64,000 bases of DNA from Lentisphaeraceae bacterium (GTDB lineage Bacteria > Verrucomicrobiota > Lentisphaeria > Lentisphaerales > Lentisphaeraceae). The stretch is from contig JAJPOQ010000022.1 of NCBI GenBank assembly GCA_021232515.1, forward strand, positions 1-64,000, written 5' to 3'. The translations under genes and the position numbers were made by a program. The stretch's first letter is position 1, and every line of letters begins with the position of its first letter. The notes below the pieces were generated by a model that saw only the letters and a list, made by a program, of their open reading frames with translations, did not search any database and was not told the origin of the DNA. Shown in pieces: positions 53,558-62,653 of the stretch.

Positions 53558-54793
53558 TTATTTGAGGCAATCTAGTCGACTCCCAAGTCTTAGGTAAAGT
53601 TTGTTGTTGACTGGCGTAGGAGTTGCATCTAACCAATCGGCATTTTCTGGTGGGTTTAAGTCTAGAGAGTACTTAAGTTTTAGACTTGGTTTTGTGTCAA
53701 CAATAAAAAGCTTTCCAAATCTGGACATGATGTAGAGCTGATCTTTGACAAAAACTGGTGAGGAGTAGACGTCCGCTCCTAATTTGATTTGAGCAACTCT
53801 GGTTTTTTCTTTAAAGTCATATGAAGTGAGCGCGCCATTATCTTGGATGATATATAAAAGACCTTCCTTTTCGATGAATGATGGAACATACGAACCGATT
53901 TTTCGCTTATTCCAAAAGACTTTTGGTTCGGGGTTTGCTTTACTTGGGAGTTCTATTGCGAAGAACTCTTTCCCTTTTTGACTAGCACAGATAAAGTTTT
54001 TCCCATCGATTTGAACTTCAAAGTGAGAGTTTACAGTTCTGCTACTGAATGTTTTAGGTAGGTGCCAGTTCTTTTTGCCATTGCTCAAATATATAGAGAG
54101 GGTACCAAAAGCAGGAGAGGTGACTATGACTTCTTTTTTACCTGTATAGTCAGTGCGAATTAATGGTGTTGAGTAAGACACGAAACTAGACTCGACTGTA
54201 TGTTTCCATACCTCTTTCCCAGTCTTTGTATCAAAAGCAGAAATAAAGCTTTTTGCTTTATTGAGTACAGGAATAATAACTAAGTTATCTTCAGTCACAG
54301 GGTTCGCAGTAAATCCATGCTGACTTTCAAAGCCACCGAGTTTCTTTTCCCATAGTTTTTTTCCATCGTGAGTAAAAGCAGAGAACATCACTTTATTCTG
54401 ACCACCATGAAACCAGGGGAGGAATAAAGCGTCTTCGGTTAAACAAAGAGTTGATGCAGCTGAATTATTATACTTGTGAGTGTGGTAGTCGCCAGAGTCC
54501 AGTTCTTCACTCCAGAGCTCTTTTCCAGTCTCAGTACTTAAACATATGAGTCTTATATTCCCATTTGTTGTTTTGGCAGTAATGAAAAGCTTCTCTCCCC
54601 AAATAACTGGAGATGAACTCCCTTTACCTTTAAGGTCTACAGACCACAAACGGTTTTTATCTATGGAGAGTTTTTCAGGAAGTGAAGTAGAGCTTAAGCC
54701 TCGTCCATCTTTACCTCTAAATCGAGTCCAGTTTTCTTGAGCATAAATGGGGAGTAGACTGAGTATTAGCAGGATAGAAAGAAGTTTAAGCAT
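53558..54793 (-). CDS. PQQ-type beta-propeller protein (BamB-like)
   Basis: 411 residues, signal peptide MLKLLSILLILSLLPIYA. Blades repeat the pattern W-x-x-x-L/Y ... G: NWTRFRGKDGRGLSS, WGEKLFITAKTTNG, TGKELWSEEL, DGKKLWEKKLGG and TGKEVWKHTVESS. These belong to the PQQ-like repeat domain, as in quinoprotein dehydrogenases and BamB, but no quinone ligand residues are clear. Similar secreted propellers are very common in PVC bacteria beside sulfatases. Function not assigned. Confidence 0.85.
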   Translation of the reverse strand: MLKLLSILLILSLLPIYAQENWTRFRGKDGRGLSSTSLPEKLSIDKNRLWSVDLKGKGSSSPVIWGEKLFITAKTTNGNIRLICLSTETGKELWSEELDSGDYHTHKYNNSAASTLCLTEDALFLPWFHGGQNKVMFSAFTHDGKKLWEKKLGGFESQHGFTANPVTEDNLVIIPVLNKAKSFISAFDTKTGKEVWKHTVESSFVSYSTPLIRTDYTGKKEVIVTSPAFGTLSIYLSNGKKNWHLPKTFSSRTVNSHFEVQIDGKNFICASQKGKEFFAIELPSKANPEPKVFWNKRKIGSYVPSFIEKEGLLYIIQDNGALTSYDFKEKTRVAQIKLGADVYSSPVFVKDQLYIMSRFGKLFIVDTKPSLKLKYSLDLNPPENADWLDATPTPVNNKLYLRLGSRLDCLK

Positions 54794-54895
54794 TTGGGTC
54801 CCTACAAAGATAAATTATTCAATGCATGTAATAAACCGCTACATAAGAGAAAATTAAAGGCTGCCAGAAAGGGAATCTTTATAAGTCTTTGGTTT

Positions 54896-55567
54896 TTAGT
54901 CTCTGTCGAAAAGAACAGTCCAAACTGTTAAGTCATCGCCATGCATAGTGACATGCCAAAGACCGCATGAAACCGCCCATTTAGCGGAGTCTGAAACCCA
55001 GGCAACACTACTATCTCCAAAGAGAACGTTGTAGCCTTCTGGGCCATGAAGGATATTCCCAAACCGATCTCCCCAAAAATCCATATAAAAATCAGCTATA
55101 ACTGCTTTGCTAGATGTCATGTTCCCAACTTGATAAAAACTTTCATTACTATTTTTACGGTATGAGTAGGCTCCATTTGTATTTTGGTTGGTGTTAAATC
55201 TCGGTATGTTGTATTTTGGACCAAATTGGGTGCTATTCCCGGAGTTTATTTCACCCTCAGGCATAGATGGACAGAAGTATGGCTCAGCTCCACTTGTGTA
55301 AGTACCATACTTTCCCATCATGATAGGGTTAGATGATCTTAATATTTGATTCGACCAAACATTAGTCTCATTGGCAGCAAGCCATCCACCATTATCATCT
55401 GAATACATTTCAACAGCGTAACCTATTTGCTTAAGGTTATTTTTACAGACAGCTGATCTAGTTTTTTCTCGTGCTCCTTGGATAGAAGGTAATAGTATGG
55501 ATGAGAGGATACTGATGATGCTTATGACCACCAAAAGCTCAATTAATGTAAAGTATTTCTTTTTCAT
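54896..55567 (-). CDS. Prepilin-like secreted protein (single copy)
   Basis: 223 residues, [21 protein letters not shown], the fifth pseudopilin-type gene in the window. It then has [21 protein letters not shown] (typical of DUF1559-like prepilin proteins) and [23 protein letters not shown]. In family pattern, the D-G/G-D-x-S-V-x-W motif near the end is shared with the others. It lies between the propeller gene and the divergent sulfatase gene. GGGACGGGA precedes the ATG. Confidence 0.85.
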   Translation of the reverse strand: MKKKYFTLIELLVVISIISILSSILLPSIQGAREKTRSAVCKNNLKQIGYAVEMYSDDNGGWLAANETNVWSNQILRSSNPIMMGKYGTYTSGAEPYFCPSMPEGEINSGNSTQFGPKYNIPRFNTNQNTNGAYSYRKNSNESFYQVGNMTSSKAVIADFYMDFWGDRFGNILHGPEGYNVLFGDSSVAWVSDSAKWAVSCGLWHVTMHGDDLTVWTVLFDRD

Positions 55568-55729
55568 AATCCCGTCCCCAAAACATATAACTCCTTAAAC
55601 TACATTATTTTTTATCGGCATTGGATGCAAATTTTTAAGGGGTTAAGAGTAATGAAAAGTGAAACTTGGTATTTACTTGAACAAAATGGAGGATAGAAAC
55701 CCCGTTTTTCATAAGTAGGAGATCTGTAA

Positions 55730-57256
55730 GTGTGTAAGTATTTTGTATGTATTGTTAGTTTTGTGTTTTCTTTTTATGTGAGTGCTGTAGAAAAGCCAAA
55801 TGTTCTTTTTATTTCGGTTGATGATTGGAATGCAACGGCCGGCTATTTTGAAAATTCGAATATTAAAACCCCAAATTTAGACAAGCTTTCGAAGCGCGGC
55901 GTTTCATTTACGAATGCTCACGTACCCGCAGTGTATTGTGCTCCATCGCGCACTTCTATCATGGTTGGTAAAAATCCACACAACACAGGTTGTTATAGAG
56001 ACCAGCCAGTATTTGCGAGTTTTCATCGACCAGATTTAAAAGACATCCCAGCTTGGTTTAAGGAGAACGGCTATTTAACGAAAGGCGCCGGTAAACTTTA
56101 TCATCACATGCCGGGTTTTATCGATTTTCGTGGTTGGAGTGAATTTTATCATTGGAACGAAAATGAAAGAAAATCAGGCTGGAACACTGGCGGTTGGGGT
56201 GAGGGAACTCCAAACTTGCAGTCGCCAAATAGTCCTTTGGCAAAAATAGTTTTAGAGCATAAGAAAAAGAAAAACCCAAAAGCAAAGACAAGCTCTTATT
56301 ATGAGTGGGGTGCTATTCCAAATGAGCAAGAAGAGGCTATGTCAGATACGCGTTATGCGAATTGGGCCGTCAATTTTATTGAAAACTACAAAGGTGATAA
56401 ACCTTTCTTTCTCGGTCTAGGTTTTTATTCGCCGCACAAACCGAACTATGCACCTCAAAAATACTTTGACCTGTATCCTTTAGATGAAATAAAAATTCCT
56501 AAGTATGCAGCCGATGATTTAAACGATCTACCGCCGCTCATTAAGAAGAAGTACATGCCGCGTGCTACAGGAGTTGATACAATCTTGAAAAAGCACAAAC
56601 TTCGCAAGCAGGCACTTCAAAGTTACTATGCTTCTATTTCCTACTCAGATGCGATGATCGGTAGAGTTTTAGATGCCTTGCAGAAAAGTCCTTATTTTGA
56701 AAATACCATAGTCGTTTTATGGAGTGATAACGGCTTTCACATGGGCCAAAAAAATCGTTGGGATAAACATACTCTTTGGCGTGAAACTTCAAATGTACCG
56801 TTCATTATGGCTGGCCCGGGCTTGGCCAAGAGTGCAAAAGTTAAAACTACCGTGAGTTTGTTAGACATTTACCCATCTTTAATTGACCTTTGTCATCTTC
56901 CGAAGAATGATGAGCTTGAAGGAGTGAGTTTAGCTCCAGTTTTGAAGAATCCAGCTTCGGCTCAAGACAGGACCGTTTTACAGACAGATGAACTTCAGTT
57001 TGCGCTAATCAACCAAAATTGGCGTTATGTCAAAACTAAAGGAGATGAGGAGCAACTTTATAACTTAAAAGCAGATCCTTTTGAACATAAGAATTTAGCG
57101 ACAAACCCTGAATTCAAAAGCATGTTAGAAATGTTTAGAAAGCAACTTCCCAAAAACCCTGTAAAAGCAGGTATAGGTGCGAAGAAGTTTAAAAATAAAA
57201 AGATGAAGCTTGTCCTTAAAGGCGATTCATATACATGGGAGTTAATCAAAAAATAG
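55730..57256 (+). CDS. Iduronate-2-sulfatase-like secreted sulfatase
   Basis: 508 residues starting with GTG 55730, with AGGAG eight bases before; signal peptide is CKYFVCIVSFVFSFYVSA. Asp31-Asp32 in SVDDWNATAG, formylglycine motif C70-A-P-S-R-T, and WSDNGFHMGQKNRWDKHTLWRET typical of iduronate-2-sulfatase-like S1_7 members. It probably removes 2-O-sulfate or similar from glycan. The next gene follows after two bases, so they are an operon. Confidence 0.93.
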   Translation: MCKYFVCIVSFVFSFYVSAVEKPNVLFISVDDWNATAGYFENSNIKTPNLDKLSKRGVSFTNAHVPAVYCAPSRTSIMVGKNPHNTGCYRDQPVFASFHRPDLKDIPAWFKENGYLTKGAGKLYHHMPGFIDFRGWSEFYHWNENERKSGWNTGGWGEGTPNLQSPNSPLAKIVLEHKKKKNPKAKTSSYYEWGAIPNEQEEAMSDTRYANWAVNFIENYKGDKPFFLGLGFYSPHKPNYAPQKYFDLYPLDEIKIPKYAADDLNDLPPLIKKKYMPRATGVDTILKKHKLRKQALQSYYASISYSDAMIGRVLDALQKSPYFENTIVVLWSDNGFHMGQKNRWDKHTLWRETSNVPFIMAGPGLAKSAKVKTTVSLLDIYPSLIDLCHLPKNDELEGVSLAPVLKNPASAQDRTVLQTDELQFALINQNWRYVKTKGDEEQLYNLKADPFEHKNLATNPEFKSMLEMFRKQLPKNPVKAGIGAKKFKNKKMKLVLKGDSYTWELIKK

Positions 57257-57258
57257 TT

Positions 57259-58116
57259 ATGAAAAGTTTTTTAATTTTAGTTCTGTTCCTACTCTGTTCT
57301 TGTGCAACAAAAGTTTCGCATGAAGTCGATGTTATGACTTTTAACATTCGTTATGGAACGGCGAAAGATGGGGAGAACCATTGGCTTAAGAGAAAACAGA
57401 TGGTTTTTGATCTGTTGAATAAGTACAACCCAGATGCCGTAGGTTTGCAGGAAGCATTAGATTTTCAGATCGCAGAAATACTTGAGAACTGTCCACAATA
57501 CGCATCTTTTGGTGTCGGGCGTGAACGCAACCTAAAAGGTGAGCACACTTCAGTTCTTTACAAAAAAAATAAATTTTCTATTCATGAAGCTCAAACTTTT
57601 TGGTTGTCTGATACTCCAGAAAAACCTTCGACTTCTTGGGGAAATAAACTCCTGAGAACGGCGACTTCTGTACGTCTTCAAAATTTAGAGTCGGGTGAGA
57701 GCTTTTATGTGTTCAATACTCACTTCGATCACCGCTCACAAGACTCTCGTTTAAAGTCCGTCGAACTATTGAGTCAGAGAATATCTGAGAGAGAAACGTC
57801 AGCTCCGTTTATTCTCATGGGTGACTTTAATTCACTGAGCGAATGGCCACAAATACAGTACTTGATCGGCAAAAACGCAAACGATTGGAATTCAAAGGTT
57901 CCAATGATGGATGTTTATACTACGGCAAATCCTGAAAACCCAAATGCAGGCACCTTTAGTCGTTTTGAGTTCGGTAAATTTGGTCATAAGATTGATTATA
58001 TATTTGCAGAAAAGAGCAAGTCCGACGTTCTGTCTGCGATAGTAGTTCGCGATTCAGCAAATAAGCGTTATCCGTCGGACCATTTTCCCGTATATGCTAA
58101 GTTGATTTTTAAGTAA
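57259..58116 (+). CDS. Endonuclease/exonuclease/phosphatase (EEP)-family lipoprotein
   Basis: 285 residues from ATG 57259 (MKSFLILVLFLLCSCATK, lipobox L-C-S-C). EEP hallmarks: MTFNIRYGT, AVGLQEALDFQ, VFNTHFDH, ILMGDFNS and YPSDHFPVYAKL. The fold includes phosphatases, phosphodiesterases and nucleases. A lipoprotein in a sulfatase operon favours a phosphodiesterase-type sugar/lipid role over a DNA role. Starts two bases after the sulfatase stop. Confidence 0.88.
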   Translation: MKSFLILVLFLLCSCATKVSHEVDVMTFNIRYGTAKDGENHWLKRKQMVFDLLNKYNPDAVGLQEALDFQIAEILENCPQYASFGVGRERNLKGEHTSVLYKKNKFSIHEAQTFWLSDTPEKPSTSWGNKLLRTATSVRLQNLESGESFYVFNTHFDHRSQDSRLKSVELLSQRISERETSAPFILMGDFNSLSEWPQIQYLIGKNANDWNSKVPMMDVYTTANPENPNAGTFSRFEFGKFGHKIDYIFAEKSKSDVLSAIVVRDSANKRYPSDHFPVYAKLIFK

Positions 58117-58118
58117 GT

Positions 58119-60038
58119 TTATTGAATCTTATTTATGAATTCACTTAGTTGCTGAGCCCATATTTCATAGCCATCAGAATTTAAGTGGAGCTGGTCAGTT
58201 GAGTAGAGACTCAGCTTCATCGTTTTATCCGCATTTTTAAAGTGTTTTGCTAAATCGAAGTAGTATATGTTTGCGTCTTTGTTCGCAAGCTTTTGACTGC
58301 TCAGGTTTACTTCATGGTAGTTGGCCATATTGGGGCTATCGGCATTTTTTCTAGGAATGATGGAAGTTAAGATAATCTTTGCTTGCGGACACCATTTTTG
58401 TATCTCTTTAATACAGGCATTTATCCCTTGAGATATTTCACCTTCCTTATTAAACTTTAAATTATTTGTGCCGATTTTAAGAGTTATATATTTAGGGTTT
58501 TGACCACTTATAGCTCCGGTTTTTAAACGCCAAAGGACATTCTCTGTACGGTCCCAACCAAAACCCATGTTTATAGTTTTGTATTCTCCAAGGTATTCCT
58601 TAAGAGCTTTTGTGCCTCTGTTAGGAAAAGTACTTTCAGTTAAGTCTCCGCCAAAATGATGAGTGATAGAGTCACCAATCATAATTAAGTCGTATTTGTT
58701 GTGCGCAACTCGATTAAGAATCTCACTGTGTCTTCTGTGTGTGAAGTAACCTGGAGCATCCCGATTTTGTTCAATAGGAACAATTGAGTCGGGCTTTAGA
58801 GATTGTTGTTTAGAGAAAATGTCTATCTCAGCACACTCTGTCGGCTCGGTGAAATGAAGCTTTAAGAACTTGGCATCAACGATAGAAGAAAGTTTATAAA
58901 GACGTCTTCTAAAAGTGATTGGTTCGTCGATAAGTTTTGTAGAAAGAGTTTGCCAGTTCACTCCGTCGATACTTGTAGCAAAGCTAACGGAAGGTTGCTT
59001 GTGGAGCTTTCTACCTTTGTATCTAACAGTCCAAGAAATAGACTTTAGCTTTTTTGTTTCTTGAAAATCAATGGTGACTTCACTTTTTGATTCGGTCGAA
59101 ATCCAATTACTGTCGGGATTGTTATCTATAAGGTTTGTGACTGGATACTTTTTATTATTTTTTGAAGTCGTACTTATGCGCCAATTAGTTTTCTGAACTG
59201 GGTAAAAGGCATAAAACTGTCGGCTAACTAGTTGCTCTTTTTTATAAGCTGCAGCTCTTATAAAGGTTCCTTTTTCGAGGTCTAGGTCATGAGTGAATGT
59301 TGAAGATGATAATGACGGCAATGATCCATCTAAAGTGTATTTGATGATACAGTCTTGAGTTGCGCTGATTTGGATCTTGTATGCTGGTGTCTTCTCAATA
59401 CTTAAGGCGATTTTTCCAGAAATCTTTTGACTAATTATTTCGGCCATTTTTTTAGCGCCAGAAGCATTTGGGTGAATTTTGTCTGGAAAGAACTCAGGAT
59501 GCTTTAGAAATGGCGTGTGGAGATCAACTACTTCAAGATGTCTTTCTTTCGCGATTTCTTTCAAAATAGGAATGAGTTCATTCGCTATTATTTCTTGACG
59601 AATTCCCCAACGTTCAGGGAAAGCAGGCACAGGTAAACAAACTAGAGTCCTAGTTCTAGGAAAAGATGCTAAAAGGCGCGTGAAGTCTGATTTGAACTCA
59701 CTTTTATACTGCCAGTTTTGAGGCTTGGTATCGTTAGTTCCAAGCTTTATAACGACTATGTCAGGCTTGAAGTTTTTGGCTTTACTAAAAAGTTTTTCTT
59801 TGATCCAAGGAAAGTCACCTTTTGATAAAAGAGTACGACCACTTATGCCGAAGTTTTTCACCTCGTATTCGTAACCAAGAAGCTTTTGTAACTGAGACGG
59901 ATAGGAGTCGTGCATCCTGTTTAGTATGCCCGCACCGTAAGTAATACTGTCGCCTATACAAGCGACTTTTTTCTGACTAAAGCCAGAAGTGGCCATCAGC
60001 ATGATGACCATGATTTTTACACAAAACCCAAATTTCAT
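58119..60038 (-). CDS. Secreted multidomain protein with two SGNH hydrolase domains and carbohydrate-binding-like middle
   Basis: 639 residues from ATG 60038 (GTG 60047 also possible). Signal peptide, then SGNH domain 1 (about 22-210: GDSITYGAG with Ser31, GTND, DKIHPNASG), a chitobiase/CHB_HEX-like segment (about 215-285: YTLDGSLPSLSSS), a F5/8-type (discoidin) domain (about 290-410) and SGNH domain 2 (about 430-635: IGDSITHHFGG, GTNN, DQLHLNSDG). Both domains keep Ser, Gly, Asn and Asp/His blocks, so both may be active esterases. They probably remove acetyl groups from glycan. Converges on the EEP gene. Confidence 0.88.
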   Translation of the reverse strand: MKFGFCVKIMVIMLMATSGFSQKKVACIGDSITYGAGILNRMHDSYPSQLQKLLGYEYEVKNFGISGRTLLSKGDFPWIKEKLFSKAKNFKPDIVVIKLGTNDTKPQNWQYKSEFKSDFTRLLASFPRTRTLVCLPVPAFPERWGIRQEIIANELIPILKEIAKERHLEVVDLHTPFLKHPEFFPDKIHPNASGAKKMAEIISQKISGKIALSIEKTPAYKIQISATQDCIIKYTLDGSLPSLSSSTFTHDLDLEKGTFIRAAAYKKEQLVSRQFYAFYPVQKTNWRISTTSKNNKKYPVTNLIDNNPDSNWISTESKSEVTIDFQETKKLKSISWTVRYKGRKLHKQPSVSFATSIDGVNWQTLSTKLIDEPITFRRRLYKLSSIVDAKFLKLHFTEPTECAEIDIFSKQQSLKPDSIVPIEQNRDAPGYFTHRRHSEILNRVAHNKYDLIMIGDSITHHFGGDLTESTFPNRGTKALKEYLGEYKTINMGFGWDRTENVLWRLKTGAISGQNPKYITLKIGTNNLKFNKEGEISQGINACIKEIQKWCPQAKIILTSIIPRKNADSPNMANYHEVNLSSQKLANKDANIYYFDLAKHFKNADKTMKLSLYSTDQLHLNSDGYEIWAQQLSEFINKIQ

Positions 60039-60131
60039 TTTCCACACATCTTATTTTTTAAGAGGCTTAAAGAATAAGATGCGTTTCAAGATAGTTCAAT
60101 ACTGTCAAGAAAAATGGTTTATAACACTTTG

Positions 60132-61076
60132 TTAGGCATCTACTTGAGAAATGACGTTAACTGTTTTTCTTAAAGCTTCATTGAGAAACTTAGCAGGATC
60201 TAACTTGTGATACTTCTTATTGTAGAGTTCTAGAGAGATACACCCTTCGTAGCCAATAGCTTTGAGTGGTTTGAGGTAATCGACTAGTGGAAGTTTACCA
60301 TCTCCAGGGAGAACTCTTTTACCATCGAGTCCAAACTTGTTGGAAGGCTGAACTTCGTGACCAGCATCGGCAAATTGGAAGATCGCAATAAAGTCTTTAT
60401 CTAAGTGCCTAAGAGCATTTGCTGGTGAGTTAGCTAGGAACATATGGTAAGTGTCAGGAATGATTTGAGCTCTTTTCTCTCCAGAGATAAGCGCTATGTC
60501 AGCAGCGTCATTCATTCTTTCTAAACCTTTGACAAAGTTGAGGAAAATTATCGCTGGAGTGAGGTTGTATTCTTTCGCTAACTTACACACTTGACTGTAT
60601 GCCCAAGCTGCGTTGTCGTGACTTAACTTTTCTTTGCGGCCAAACTTAGGAATAACTTGGACGTGTTCTGCACCAACATCGGCAACCATAGCCATACGTC
60701 TTTTGTGATCATCAATCTCTTTATTAAATGTCTCTTTATCTGGAGCAAGAGCCCCCCAAAGACCGATGACACTAGGAACAAACATACCTAGATCTGTGAT
60801 TTTTTTATTTAGATCTTTGAGACTTTTTCCAGCCTCAATGTGTTTCTTAAGTTCTTTATCCCAAGGTTCAATTGCATCGAAACCAGCTTTGGCAGCAAGT
60901 TCAACTTTTTCTTCCAAAGGAATTTTACCAGAAAGCGTTGCTGTATCTAAACAAATAGGCCAACGACTTTCGCCTTTTTGCCATTTATTTGCAGTAGAAG
61001 ATGAAGCACAGCTGTTCAGTAAAGCTGCAGACCCGGCAGCGGCGAGAGTTGAGTTTATAAAATCACGACGTTTCAT
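60132..61076 (-). CDS. Sugar phosphate isomerase/epimerase-like TIM-barrel lipoprotein
   Basis: 314 residues from ATG 61076 (AAGGAAC upstream). N-terminus MKRRDFINSTLAAAGSAALLNSC is a twin-arginine-type signal with lipobox Cys23. The barrel has AAKAGFDAIEPWDKE, EHVQVIPKF, IIPDTYHMFL, IFQFADAGHEVQPS and GCISLELYN, matching the AP-endonuclease-2/xylose isomerase-like TIM barrel used by hydroxypyruvate isomerase and sugar epimerases. Secreted members are frequent in PVC bacteria. The substrate is not known. Confidence 0.85.
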   Translation of the reverse strand: MKRRDFINSTLAAAGSAALLNSCASSSTANKWQKGESRWPICLDTATLSGKIPLEEKVELAAKAGFDAIEPWDKELKKHIEAGKSLKDLNKKITDLGMFVPSVIGLWGALAPDKETFNKEIDDHKRRMAMVADVGAEHVQVIPKFGRKEKLSHDNAAWAYSQVCKLAKEYNLTPAIIFLNFVKGLERMNDAADIALISGEKRAQIIPDTYHMFLANSPANALRHLDKDFIAIFQFADAGHEVQPSNKFGLDGKRVLPGDGKLPLVDYLKPLKAIGYEGCISLELYNKKYHKLDPAKFLNEALRKTVNVISQVDA

Positions 61077-61422
61077 TTTGTTCCTTAAGACATTCACACA
61101 TTTTATTTATTGCAAAAACAAACAATACTGCAATGAAAGTTTTATAACTACAATGTCTTACAATTTTATTTAGTAGAAGTTTAAATGGTGTTTGGTTGAC
61201 AGATTTTGTTTCAATTGAGTATATCGACTTTAAATAATTGTTGTTGATTCAGGACTTGAATAAAATGGAGTTTTCTCGCCATTTATTATGAATATTTCGT
61301 CAGCGCTGGCTAGTGTCTTTTTTAGTTTTTACCTTTCTTGTTTTTTCTCCTACCAATTCTTGTTCTCGTATCTATAATCACGGCATAGGTTTAACGAAAT
61401 TTTTTAATTTAGGAAATACGAT
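61077..61422. other. Intergenic region with purT promoter and leader
   Basis: No coding sequence was found. It holds a strong promoter candidate at 61196-61225 and a hairpin with arms AAATGG (61263-61268) and CCATTT (61279-61284), extended past a one-base bulge by AAT/ATT. After it come T- and C-rich stretches. I saw no purine riboswitch core, so leader regulation cannot be claimed. Confidence 0.5.
61196..61225 (+). promoter_or_regulatory. Putative sigma-70 promoter of purT
   Basis: TTGACA (61196-61201) followed after 18 bases by TATATC (61220-61225). Transcription near 61232 would give a leader of about 190 bases before the purT ATG at 61423. The -35 is a consensus match. Confidence 0.5.
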
Positions 61423-62604
61423 ATGGCGAGCATAGGTACCCCTTTTTCTTCGACAGCTAAAAAAGTTTTGATGTGTGGCTCTGGCGAGCTTGGTAAGGAA
61501 GTTGTTATTGAACTTCAGAGATACGGCGTTGAGGTTATCGCCGTGGATCGCTATGAAAATGCTCCGGCGATGCAAGTTGCAGACCGTTCTTACACTATTT
61601 CTATGCTGGATGGCGATGCTCTTAGAAAGATCATTGAAACGGAAAAGCCAGACCTTATTGTTCCTGAAATAGAAGCTATAGCGACAGACACTTTAGCAGA
61701 CCTCGAGTCTGAAGGTTTTACGGTTATACCAACAGCTAAAGCGACTCAGTTAACGATGAACCGCGAAGGTATTCGTCGACTAGCAGCAGAAGACTTAGGC
61801 CTTAAGTCATCTCCTTATCGTTTTGCAGCTACTGAAGAAGAGTATGCTCAAGCAGTGAAAGAAATAGGCTTGCCGTTCGTGGTTAAGCCTATCATGAGTT
61901 CTTCCGGTAAAGGTCAGTCTACTGTTCGCAATGAAGATGAAGTTCAAAATGCTTGGGACTATGCCCAAGACGGTGGTCGTGCCGGTAAAGGTAAGGTGAT
62001 CGTTGAAGGTTTTGTTGACTTCGATTATGAGATAACTTTGTTGACTATTAGACACGTTGGCGGCACTAGTTTTTGTGAACCTATTGGTCACCGTCAAGTA
62101 AGTGGAGACTATAGAGAATCTTGGCAGCCACAGGCTATGAGTCAGAAAGCTTTAGAAGCAGCTCAGCATATGGGTAAAACTATAACGGATGCTCTTGGTG
62201 GTCGCGGTGTATTTGGCGTCGAGTTATTTGTGAAAGACGACGAAGTTATCTTCAGTGAAGTTTCACCTAGACCACATGATACTGGTTTGGTGACACTTAT
62301 TTCACAGGACCTTTCTGAGTTTGCTTTGCATGCTAGAGCTATTCTTGGTTTACCCATTCCAAATATTCATTCACATGGACCTTCTGCATCATCGGTTATT
62401 TTAGTTGAAGGTGATTCCGACAAGGCCAACTTTTCAAACTTAGGGAAAGTTCTTGAGCATCCAAATACTCAACTTCGTTTATTTGGTAAGCCTGAAGTTA
62501 AAGGTCAGAGAAGAATGGGCGTTGTTGTCGCACGTGCAGGCTCTGTTGAAGAAGCAAAAGAAATAGCAATCAACGCAAGTAACGCTGTTGAAGTGACGCT
62601 GTAA
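61423..62604 (+). CDS. purT: Formate-dependent phosphoribosylglycinamide formyltransferase (PurT)
   Basis: 393 residues, AGGAAA before the ATG. N-terminal [23 protein letters not shown] (nucleotide-binding Rossmann-like), [10 protein letters not shown], an ATP-grasp domain with [16 protein letters not shown], and [27 protein letters not shown]. It makes formyl-GAR from GAR, formate and ATP in purine synthesis. Full length for PurT. Monocistronic; the convergent KefB gene stops 50 bases away. Confidence 0.97.
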   Translation: MASIGTPFSSTAKKVLMCGSGELGKEVVIELQRYGVEVIAVDRYENAPAMQVADRSYTISMLDGDALRKIIETEKPDLIVPEIEAIATDTLADLESEGFTVIPTAKATQLTMNREGIRRLAAEDLGLKSSPYRFAATEEEYAQAVKEIGLPFVVKPIMSSSGKGQSTVRNEDEVQNAWDYAQDGGRAGKGKVIVEGFVDFDYEITLLTIRHVGGTSFCEPIGHRQVSGDYRESWQPQAMSQKALEAAQHMGKTITDALGGRGVFGVELFVKDDEVIFSEVSPRPHDTGLVTLISQDLSEFALHARAILGLPIPNIHSHGPSASSVILVEGDSDKANFSNLGKVLEHPNTQLRLFGKPEVKGQRRMGVVVARAGSVEEAKEIAINASNAVEVTL

Positions 62605-62614
62605 GTGACAACTT

Positions 62615-62640
62615 CTCAGATCGGTATTTTCAGATCTGAG
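62615..62640. terminator. Hairpin between convergent purT and kefB-like genes
   Basis: Arms CTCAGATC (62615-62622) and GATCTGAG (62633-62640) pair over 8 bp with a 10-base loop. No T-run follows on either strand, so it is at best a weak bidirectional terminator or an mRNA-stabilising hairpin. Confidence 0.4.
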
Positions 62641-62653
62641 GAGTTAGACTTAT

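Noticed and set aside
60766-61173. 135-residue frame on the plus strand
   Set aside because: Antisense to the isomerase-like gene; its tail runs into the purT leader region but there is no ribosome-binding site.
61226-61422. Purine riboswitch in the purT leader
   Set aside because: The leader has a single hairpin but no conserved three-way-junction core sequence, and no terminator/antiterminator pair was found.
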